A stretch of DNA of 64,000 bases, taken from positions 62,001 to 126,000 of the forward strand of contig NZ_PDDM01000002.1 in the NCBI RefSeq assembly GCF_002914585.1. The letters are read 5' to 3'. The notes under the pieces are model-generated. The model made no database searches, was not told where the DNA came from, and saw only the letters and a program-made list of their open reading frames with translations. Position 1 is the first letter of the stretch, and the number at the start of each line of letters is the position of its first letter. This stretch comes from Pseudanabaena sp. BC1403. GTDB lineage: Bacteria; Cyanobacteriota; Cyanobacteriia; Pseudanabaenales; Pseudanabaenaceae. Made by a program: the position numbers and the translations under genes. Of this stretch, positions 54,357 to 61,920 are shown piece by piece.

Positions 54357-55571
54357 CTAGACTAGTGTGTCTGTTGATAAAGGTGCAAGCTCCCTTAACA
54401 AGTTACGTAATTCGTCACGAAACTTTGGTGTGTCTGATGAAGATCTTGGTTTGGCTAGAAACCGACAATTTGCCCATCTTGCTCTAAAGTTATTAGTCAT
54501 ACTGTTTTCAGCAGTAACTAATACTAAAGATAACAAAGCTAATTCTCGTTGACGACGAATTTGTTTGATCAAATCAAAACCATTTAAACTTGGCATATTG
54601 ATATCAATGAAAACAATAGTCGGTTTGTAATCCAAAATTCTGTCTGTAGCTGCTTCAGCATCATCAGTAAAATCAACTTGATACCCCCAACTAATTAACA
54701 GTCTTTGCATTTGTTGTAGCAAAACAGGTGAGTCGTCAACGATAAAAACTCTAGGCTCATCTTTGACGCTTTTTGGTGCAGTTATATTTTGCCGAGCGCC
54801 AATATCACTGTCTGACTTCCGCTCTTGTAATGGCACAATTGATACAATGTTCTTTTGAGCTAATTTATCTAGCAACAGGGCTGTACGATACATTGGCTGT
54901 TTGAACGTATCGGCGATCGCACAGATCCGATCTTGCCCAGTGGTCACCTTGGCAAAAAGTGGGAAATTATCATTGCCAACTCTTGCCAGTAAATTCGCTG
55001 CATCAACAAGTTGCACTAATTGGTAAGGATGTTTTACACAATCAAATTTTTGCCATTGCCTCACTTCATTGGCGATGCTATTTTCGATTACTGATAACTG
55101 CCAAATTGGTAGATTAATTTGTAGATCGTCGGCGGGCTTCCATAGAAAAGAAAATCCATCCTCTAAATGCAAAGACAACAAATTTTCTAAGATTACTTCT
55201 TTTAAAACATCCTTTGTAATATCGGGGTGTTTTTTATAAACATTGCTCACAAAAGGATAACAGTAAGGCCGATTATTTTGGCGTTGCTCCCATTCAGGAA
55301 TACGCGAAAAATTGATGCCCCTGCTATTGTATTTGCGAACTAATGTGGGTATGACTTGCCCTTCTTCTTCAGCTAATACTAATCCCCCACCCGTAAGTAA
55401 TAATTTCCATCGATGATATTTAGTCTCTACTCGGATTACTCCAGTAGAGCGACTCATGACGCGCATAGCAGCTAACAGGATATGTAATGTGGCATTCCTC
55501 ACTACTTGTCCGTCCGTCAAGTTGTTAGACACAAGGTCTGAGTTAGGCAAGGAACCTGTCATAGCAATCAT
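54357..55571 (-). CDS. PATAN-domain response regulator (PatA/PilG-like), copy 2
   Basis: A 404-residue protein. The N-terminal PATAN region covers about 20-260: MRVMSRSTGVIRVETKYHRWKLLLTGGGLVLAEEE is its opening pattern. The C-terminal receiver covers about 275-395 with VFIVDDSPVLLQQM, phospho-Asp in VFIDINMPSLNGFDLI, and Lys in CRFLAKPRS. PATAN regulators drive directional motility and pilus positioning in cyanobacteria. It is clearly paralogous to the gene at 55938 and likely a tandem duplicate with diverged PATAN part. The 234-bp spacer after it shows no gene. Confidence 0.88.
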   Translation of the reverse strand: MIAMTGSLPNSDLVSNNLTDGQVVRNATLHILLAAMRVMSRSTGVIRVETKYHRWKLLLTGGGLVLAEEEGQVIPTLVRKYNSRGINFSRIPEWEQRQNNRPYCYPFVSNVYKKHPDITKDVLKEVILENLLSLHLEDGFSFLWKPADDLQINLPIWQLSVIENSIANEVRQWQKFDCVKHPYQLVQLVDAANLLARVGNDNFPLFAKVTTGQDRICAIADTFKQPMYRTALLLDKLAQKNIVSIVPLQERKSDSDIGARQNITAPKSVKDEPRVFIVDDSPVLLQQMQRLLISWGYQVDFTDDAEAATDRILDYKPTIVFIDINMPSLNGFDLIKQIRRQRELALLSLVLVTAENSMTNNFRARWANCRFLAKPRSSSDTPKFRDELRNLLRELAPLSTDTLV

Positions 55572-55849
55572 GTTTTTTGACTGGGAGGCACTTGAATGGG
55601 CAAAATACTATAAGTATTACAAAAAAACGGATCACGTCATTATAGATCGTAGCAACTAGAGATGAGTTTGATTGGTTGCCTCAGATACATTATTCCAAAT
55701 TGTATTCAGATTATTGCCGTATCACATCTCAGCAATTCTACTTAAGTTATAGAGATCTCAAGCAGAAATTCAAATTATGAAACCGATTTTGGAGTTTTTA
55801 GTACCTGCGGCACTGAAACCGTTAGTCCTAAAAAGGAAAGGATTTATAT

Positions 55850-55888
55850 GATAATGATAGTCGGCGCTTCGCGCCGACTATCATTATC
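55850..55888. repeat. 18-bp perfect stem with TTC loop
   Basis: 55850-55867 and 55871-55888 pair perfectly with apex GC-TTC-GC. The left flank (tagtcctaaaaaggaaagga) resembles that of the hairpin at 25955. It lies in the 365-bp spacer between the two PATAN genes; no gene is seen there. Confidence 0.6.
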
Positions 55889-55937
55889 TATACTCCAAAA
55901 TCGATTTTTATAGGTTGATTTGCAAAAGTGGCGATCG

Positions 55938-57173
55938 CTACAGTTGAGTTCTGGAGACAGAATCTTGCAAAATTGTCCGAACTTGTTCCCGAAATTCATG
56001 GATATCATCGGATTTGAGAGGCTTGCTTAAAAAACGACAATTTGCCCATTTTGCTCGAAAATTGTTGGTAATAGTATTCTCGGATGTGACCAAAACTAAG
56101 GGAATGCTTGCCAGTGATGGCTGACGGCGAATTTGTTTAATTAGATCAAACCCGTTTAAGTTAGGCATATTGATATCTATAAATACAATATCGGGTTTTT
56201 CTAACAACATTTGTCTAGTGGCGTTAGCGGAGTCATTGACTAGGCTTAGTTGATATCCCCAGTTTTTTAATAAATTGCCAAATTGCTTAAGCAGTAAGGG
56301 AGAGTCATCAACAATCATCACTTTAGGCTGAGATTGCGGTTCCCATGCCTGATCAAGAGCTGGATCTTCATTAACTTTCGATGAGCGTAATGTTAATGGC
56401 AAGATAGCAACTGTTTGCTTTTCTGCGAGTTCATCAAGCTTGTGGGCAGTGCGGGTAATATGTTGTTGAAAGCAATCGGCAATTTCACAAATCCGATATT
56501 TGCCATTTGTAACTTTAGTAAATAGTGGAACCTGCGCAATTTCACATTCGGGATCTAGGAGTTGCACTATTTGATAGGGATGACGCACATTGGTAAAATT
56601 CTGCCATTGCTTAGTTACTTTGGCGATCGCATTTTCAAGGTCATTGATTTGCCAGATCGGTAGAATGATTGGATGATTTAATGCCAGAGGGTTCCATAAT
56701 AGGGAAAACTTTTTTTCTAAAGAAATTGCTAAAAGGTTTTCTAATAATATTTCCTTGAAAATCATTAGGCAGTTTTCATGATCATGGGCATAAAGTTTAC
56801 CTAACAGGTCACAAGTCTCAATAATATTGATGGGTTTGCTGTTGGCACTAAGCAGAATATCCTCTGGGAAATGAACTTTTTTAATTTTTAATTTGCGTTT
56901 TAGCGTTAGCAAAAACTCACTTTCATCCTCGATAAAAGCGATACTCCCACGATGAATAAAGATTTTCCAACTTAAATAAGATGTTTCAATATTTACAGTC
57001 CCCGTATGATTCTTGAGTAATTTCAACATCGCCATGAGACTGGCATAAGTCAAGTCAGGGATAATTTCATCAACTGGAATGATATTGATGGATTTAGTGA
57101 TTGTTTGACTAACGCTTGTTTCTTTTGGGAGATTGGAAGCGTCGTCATCTTGTAAAGTCTGCGTCATTGTCAA
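55938..57173 (-). CDS. PATAN-domain response regulator (PatA/PilG-like), copy 1
   Basis: A 411-residue paralogue of the 54357 gene. The PATAN region covers about 35-270 (LTYASLMAMLKLLKNHTGTVNIETSYLSWKIFIHRGSIAFIEDE pattern). The receiver covers about 285-405 with VMIVDDSPLLLKQF, phospho-Asp in VFIDINMPNLNGFDLI, and Lys in CRFLSKPLK. First gene of the chemosensory cluster. It starts 42 bp from the divergent hydrolase gene, so their promoters overlap. Confidence 0.88.
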   Translation of the reverse strand: MTMTQTLQDDDASNLPKETSVSQTITKSINIIPVDEIIPDLTYASLMAMLKLLKNHTGTVNIETSYLSWKIFIHRGSIAFIEDESEFLLTLKRKLKIKKVHFPEDILLSANSKPINIIETCDLLGKLYAHDHENCLMIFKEILLENLLAISLEKKFSLLWNPLALNHPIILPIWQINDLENAIAKVTKQWQNFTNVRHPYQIVQLLDPECEIAQVPLFTKVTNGKYRICEIADCFQQHITRTAHKLDELAEKQTVAILPLTLRSSKVNEDPALDQAWEPQSQPKVMIVDDSPLLLKQFGNLLKNWGYQLSLVNDSANATRQMLLEKPDIVFIDINMPNLNGFDLIKQIRRQPSLASIPLVLVTSENTITNNFRAKWANCRFLSKPLKSDDIHEFREQVRTILQDSVSRTQL

Positions 57174-57215
57174 GTTAAGGTAAGTAAGACTTGATTTATT
57201 TCTAATGTATTTCTG

Positions 57216-58079
57216 ATGATTAGCGATCGCAGATTAAAAGTTTTATGCTTGCACGGACACCCCGGAAATAGTGAAGCAATGCAGATATTCGCTAAATACT
57301 TTCATGATAAAGGTATTAAAGCGATCTCGCCTGACTTGCGCGGTTATGGAAATTGTAAGGCAACTGTGAACTTTACAATGTTAGATCACATACAAGATCT
57401 CTGGGATCTTTTAGAAAGCGATCGGCAGTCTGATCAGCAAAATTTATTAAACGATTATCCAGAAACGGAATATCTGATTTTAGGATGGTCTCTAGGTGGT
57501 ATTTTGGCGATGGAGTTGGCGTTGCGAGCTGCTGAACAGCAAAATTTAACTCACAACAACGTAACTCCGAAAATTGCAGGCTTGATTTTAATAGCGACAG
57601 CCGCCAAGCCGCGCAGCGGTTTACCAAAAATTGCTTGGTGGGAATATGCAAATTTAGTGATTGCCGTTGCTTTGCATTGGATTGCGCCAAAGCAGCGTTG
57701 GCATATTGAGTGGTTAGGCAAGCGATCGCTGATTAGATATTTAATCCAGCAGCATACTCAAGAAGCCTATGATCAGATTTCTCATACTGGTGCAAGAGCT
57801 TATTTACAAACTTCGCGCTATGCTCAAAGAGCTTTAATGCAAGCTCTTAGGCAGGGATACGATCGCACTGGTGATTTAGATAAAATCCAAGTCCCTTGCC
57901 TTGCGATCGCCGCAGAGCAAGATCGCCATATCACAGCAGCATCAACCTTAGAAACTGCAAAATTATTGCCTAATTGTGAATATATCTCTTACCCAAATAC
58001 CGCCCATTTATTGCCTTGGGAAATAGGCGATCGCTTACTAGCGGATATTGATTCATGGTGCGATCGGCATTTATCATAA
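57216..58079 (+). CDS. alpha/beta-hydrolase fold protein
   Basis: A 287-residue soluble hydrolase. The oxyanion region is CLHGHPGN (11-18), and DLRGYGNC lies near 40-47. The nucleophile elbow is GWSLGG (Ser near 91). The acid is probably the Asp of AEQDRHI near 236 and the His that of NTAHLLPWE near 262. The triad is complete, so an esterase, lipase or C-C hydrolase activity is likely; the substrate is unknown. It is divergent from the PATAN gene and not in an obvious operon. Confidence 0.88.
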   Translation: MISDRRLKVLCLHGHPGNSEAMQIFAKYFHDKGIKAISPDLRGYGNCKATVNFTMLDHIQDLWDLLESDRQSDQQNLLNDYPETEYLILGWSLGGILAMELALRAAEQQNLTHNNVTPKIAGLILIATAAKPRSGLPKIAWWEYANLVIAVALHWIAPKQRWHIEWLGKRSLIRYLIQQHTQEAYDQISHTGARAYLQTSRYAQRALMQALRQGYDRTGDLDKIQVPCLAIAAEQDRHITAASTLETAKLLPNCEYISYPNTAHLLPWEIGDRLLADIDSWCDRHLS

Positions 58080-58120
58080 GGAAAGTAGTGTAAAGCGCCG
58101 TTTTCCTTATGCTTCCTGTT

Positions 58121-58223
58121 ATACCAAAATACAAATTGGCGCAGCCATTTTGTGTTTTAAGAACCCTTACAGGGTTTGGTTTTTAATTCACAAAAATGTG
58201 ACAACACTTCTGTGAATTGGTAT
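58121..58223 (+). mobile_element. MITE-like 103-bp element
   Basis: Bounded by ATACCAA and TTGGTAT, same three-hairpin order and identical length as 42270-42372, with scattered substitutions (e.g. attggcgcagccatttt for agtggcgtagccacttt). Confidence 0.7.
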
Positions 58224-58243
58224 TACATGGAATGTTAAAAACA

Positions 58244-58333
58244 CCTCACCTCTAAACTCTCTCCTTGGCAAGTAGAGGGGGAAAAGAAAAATTCAGGCTT
58301 CCCTTCTCCCTGAGGATGAGATAGGGTTGAGGG
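58244..58333. repeat. degraded CCCTCACC repeat
   Basis: cctcacctctaaactctctcc ... gttgaggg is a worn copy of the repeat inserted in the restriction enzyme gene (21072-21172). It lies upstream of the NACHT gene. Confidence 0.5.
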
Positions 58334-58408
58334 ATTGGGTGTATTTTTCTTTTCCCATAACATCAGTGATAATTTAAATCTATAGGCTTCCTAAAGCATC
58401 TACAACCT

Positions 58409-60721
58409 ATGTTTCCCCAAAAATTTCTGACGCGAATGGCGCAAACCCATCAGCTTTCTGCCGATCAGGAAAGTGTTTTCCTATTACGATTTGGGGAAAA
58501 TCGTGAAGATCGTGAAGTTGCTAGTTTTTTAGGCATTTCTGAAGAAGCCTATCGCAAGCGGATGGGAGAAATTTATCGAAAATTTGACATTAGTGGCAAG
58601 GGCCCAGGCAAAAATAATCGCCTCTTACATATTTTGCAAAATTTTTTAGATGCAGAAACCAGTTCACAAACCAATTTGCAAAATGAGCAAAACTTACTTC
58701 TTGTCAACCAATCTGCATCTAGTCAGAATGTTGCCTTGAATATCGATATTGAAGAACTGGTGCAGCAACTCCGCTATCGTAGTCGTCAGATCATTCAAGA
58801 GCGCTGTGCCACCATGCGAGTGTTGGACATGTCGCATCCAATAGATCTCGAAAATATTTATACAGGTACAGATGTTCTAGAAAAAATTACCAGCCGTCGT
58901 CGTTTGGGAATTGCCGATTTACTAGCTACTTATCATGGGCGCGATCGCATTGAGATGGGGCTGATCAATGAAGATCGTATTTCCAGCATGGAGGCTCTAA
59001 ATCGTTATAGCAAACTGATGCTGCTAGGTAAGCCAGGGGCAGGTAAAACGACGCTGTTAAAATATACTGCCTTGAAATGTTCGCAAGGCGATATTTTTAG
59101 TGATTTAGTCCCAATTTTTGTAACGCTTCGTCAGTATGCTGGTACTGAATCTCAGCCACGGTTATTAGATTATATTTCTCAAGACTTTTACGCTTATAAC
59201 ATTGGCGATGAGGCAAATGTTAAACAGCTTTTACAACAAGGTCGAGCAATTCTATTTTTAGATGGACTTGATGAAGTTCGCGAAAATGATTTGCATCGTG
59301 TGCTCGAAGATTTACGGAGTTTCTCAGAGCAGTTCTATACTAATCGTTTTGTGATTACCAGTCGCTTGGGATCGCAGGAATATGTATTTGAGAAGTTTAC
59401 AGAAGTCGAAGTCGCGAACTTCCAATCATTGCAGATTTCGCAATTTGCCCAGCGTTGGTTTCTTGGTAATTCCCGACATATTGAGCTATTTTTGCGAAAA
59501 GTAGAAGACAATCGCCCTATTCAAGAATTGGCTACTAATCCTTTGCTGCTGACTCTATTGTGTTTAGTGTTCGATGAATTTGGGGATTTCCCAACAAACC
59601 GTTCAGAACTCTATCGGGAAGGGCTGGATGTGCTGCTTAGGAAGTGGGATGCCAAACGCAATATTGAACGGCATCAAATTTATAAAAATCTATCGATGCA
59701 ACGTAAAGAAGATTTATTGGCTCAAGTTGCCTGTACAACATTTTATCAAGGCGATTACTTTTTTCGACAAGTCGATCTGGAAAGCTATATTACTGAATAT
59801 ATTCGTAATTTACCAAAAGCTCATACAGATGAGGAGGCTTTGCAACTTGATAGTGCATCAATTATAAAGGCGATCGAATCACAGCATGGGTTGTTTGTAG
59901 AACGAGCTAAAGGAATTTATTCTTTTTCGCATTTAACTTTTCATGAATATTTAGCAGCGCGTGAGCTTGTTTATAATGGAAACCAAGATACGTTGACATT
60001 GCTAGCGGGTAAAATCACCGATCACCGTTGGCATGATATTTTACGCCTTGCCGTTGGTATGATGCGCTCGGCTGACGAGTTATTAATATTAATGAAGGAG
60101 CAATGCGATCGCCTGTTAGCTAGCGATCGGCAATTACAAGGTTTGTTGCAATGGGTTAACAAAAAGGCAGATGCTGCTCAAGTTCCCGATCACATTCAAT
60201 CGGTTCGTGCTTTCTATCTAACTCTCGGACGTGCGATCGCCCAAAGCGATTTTCTCAATTTGGCTAATGTATTAGCTCGTAGTCTCGTGCTCGATCTTGA
60301 TCTTTGTCAAAATCGCAATCTCAATATTGATCTTGCTTTTGATCTGGCTAGGGCGCTAGAAACTAAGGATGGTGAAGATCTGGGACTTGATTTAGACCTA
60401 GATCTTAGTCTTGCTCTGGAATATGCCCAAGAAACTTCTGATCAGCTCTTGGCGGATGCTTTAACTCAACTAATTGAGACTTGTCCTGAAGATGTGGATA
60501 GCGAGAGCAAATGGGAGCTTTGGGCTAATAACCTGCGTCAACAGACGATCAAATATCGGAATATTGGTCAGATTTGGAATCTCACGCCCTATCAACTTGA
60601 CCTTTTACGTCAATATTGTAATGCGAATCGTCTTTTAGTGGAATGTCTTGAAAGTGATTGCTATGTCCGTCAACCTGTCAGACAATCAATTGAACAAAGC
60701 CTGCTATTGCCATCTGTCTAA
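58409..60721 (+). CDS. HTH-NACHT NTPase
   Basis: A 770-residue STAND-type signalling ATPase. Residues 1-80 look like a helix-turn-helix (ESVFLLRFGENREDREVASFLGISEEAYRKRMGEIYRKF). A linker runs to about 165. The NACHT domain has Walker A GKPGAGKTT (207-215), Walker B ILFLDGLDEV (281-290), sensor ITSRLGSQ near 318, and the winged-helix/GxP-like region NPLLLTLLCLVFDEFGDFP near 379. FSHLTFHEYLAARELV near 507 is the NACHT terminal motif. The C-terminus is helical with a run of LDLD-type repeats (about 630-670). Bacterial NACHT proteins include antiphage sensors; others regulate transcription. The next genes encode an unknown protein and Pnkp. Confidence 0.88.
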   Translation: MFPQKFLTRMAQTHQLSADQESVFLLRFGENREDREVASFLGISEEAYRKRMGEIYRKFDISGKGPGKNNRLLHILQNFLDAETSSQTNLQNEQNLLLVNQSASSQNVALNIDIEELVQQLRYRSRQIIQERCATMRVLDMSHPIDLENIYTGTDVLEKITSRRRLGIADLLATYHGRDRIEMGLINEDRISSMEALNRYSKLMLLGKPGAGKTTLLKYTALKCSQGDIFSDLVPIFVTLRQYAGTESQPRLLDYISQDFYAYNIGDEANVKQLLQQGRAILFLDGLDEVRENDLHRVLEDLRSFSEQFYTNRFVITSRLGSQEYVFEKFTEVEVANFQSLQISQFAQRWFLGNSRHIELFLRKVEDNRPIQELATNPLLLTLLCLVFDEFGDFPTNRSELYREGLDVLLRKWDAKRNIERHQIYKNLSMQRKEDLLAQVACTTFYQGDYFFRQVDLESYITEYIRNLPKAHTDEEALQLDSASIIKAIESQHGLFVERAKGIYSFSHLTFHEYLAARELVYNGNQDTLTLLAGKITDHRWHDILRLAVGMMRSADELLILMKEQCDRLLASDRQLQGLLQWVNKKADAAQVPDHIQSVRAFYLTLGRAIAQSDFLNLANVLARSLVLDLDLCQNRNLNIDLAFDLARALETKDGEDLGLDLDLDLSLALEYAQETSDQLLADALTQLIETCPEDVDSESKWELWANNLRQQTIKYRNIGQIWNLTPYQLDLLRQYCNANRLLVECLESDCYVRQPVRQSIEQSLLLPSV

Positions 60722-60864
60722 CTTATTTACTGGTGTTACGTGGAAGGAATTCCTGCTATGGCAGAAGTCTGGTGCTGGCACGGGGCAAAGCCTCTACAGG
60801 ACAAGAATTGTTCAGGTAGATTCGTGGGGACATGAACAATAAAAATTAAACAGCATTCATAATT

Positions 60865-61920
60865 ATGATTGAAATAACTGATAGCCTTAAAAGCGAAACC
60901 ACAGCATGGGCTGATCAAGTAATCGAGAGATTCAAGACGGCAATGCGTAGTGGAGAAACCTATTTGAGATGGAATGAGCCTCTGATGTATCGCAAAGGTG
61001 GTGATGCTTGGGTTGACGAATCTTGGTGGATAGAAACTGCTAGAGAGCTTTTTGCAAAACAAGATCGAAAATACAATATCAATCATGCGCTAGAAATTCT
61101 TGTCTATCACTATCCTGAACAATTCAAAACAATTGCCTTGGATAGAATAGAAAAATGGTGCAAAACTAATCCTACACTAGAGCTTTTTGTCTCTTATAAC
61201 CCAGTTAGAACAATTGCTTTAGATAGAATAGAGGAGTTGTGCAAAGAACATGGAGATACAGAAAGTTGGTACGATCTTATTGCTGCGACAAATTCATGTC
61301 ATCCTGTTCTAATAGACCTGTTAAACTATCCTGACTCACTAAATGAGTTGGCATTTCTTGCAAATTTGGGACATTTAAAAGCTATAAATGACTGTCGTAG
61401 TTTGGTTATAGATTGTTTTGCCAAATCCGATTTATCCTCTTTATGGAAATTGTTTCATAGACTTGACAAGAAACTAGTTATTGAAATCCTCTCTAAAAAA
61501 CAAATTGAACAAATCCAGAGTTTAGCAATAGAAATTGTCTTAAAGGAATCTAATTTTGAAGACTATGAGCATTTTTCTATTCTTTATCCAGCAATTAAAT
61601 TTAAGTGGGAAGAGGTAGTTATCGCTCTATCTGAAAATTCTAAATTTCTTGATTTTTATCGAGAGAAAATAATTTTTTGGGGAGGATATAATATGCTTTA
61701 TGACAGAATGATTCTAGAATGGAGCTTTTCATCAAGAAAGCATTTGACTCAACAATTAGTCTTGCTTGCAAAGAAAGTGATTGATGTTTCTCCTTTTTTA
61801 GACCAGATAAATACAACTCCGTCATTAATAAGCTGTTTACCAATGAAATTGACTGAGCAAGATAAGTTAGATAAAGCCATTCAATTTGCGATCGCTTGGA
61901 AACGATCGCTTGAAACATAA
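60865..61920 (+). CDS. unrecognised helical protein coupled to Pnkp
   Basis: A 351-residue protein I do not recognise. It is predominantly helical and rich in Leu, Ile, Lys and Glu. Two short near-repeats occur near 90 and 112 (TIALDRIEKWCK, TIALDRIEELCK), which suggests a HEAT/TPR-like solenoid. No catalytic motif is visible. It is more AT-rich than its neighbours. Its stop codon shares a base with the start codon of the Pnkp gene (TAATG), so the two are translationally coupled and probably functionally linked. It follows the NACHT gene after 143 bp containing no clear gene. Hen1, the usual Pnkp partner, is not this protein by any motif I can see. Confidence 0.75.
   Translation: MIEITDSLKSETTAWADQVIERFKTAMRSGETYLRWNEPLMYRKGGDAWVDESWWIETARELFAKQDRKYNINHALEILVYHYPEQFKTIALDRIEKWCKTNPTLELFVSYNPVRTIALDRIEELCKEHGDTESWYDLIAATNSCHPVLIDLLNYPDSLNELAFLANLGHLKAINDCRSLVIDCFAKSDLSSLWKLFHRLDKKLVIEILSKKQIEQIQSLAIEIVLKESNFEDYEHFSILYPAIKFKWEEVVIALSENSKFLDFYREKIIFWGGYNMLYDRMILEWSFSSRKHLTQQLVLLAKKVIDVSPFLDQINTTPSLISCLPMKLTEQDKLDKAIQFAIAWKRSLET

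Noticed and set aside
60300-60420. LDLDLDL-rich stretch as a possible beta-helix or calcium-binding repeat
   Set aside because: Too short and irregular; more likely a helical repeat in the NACHT C-terminal region.
60648-60842. Frame overlapping the end of the NACHT gene and the spacer
   Set aside because: It overlaps a well-supported coding end and shows no recognisable domain; possibly a remnant but unsupported.
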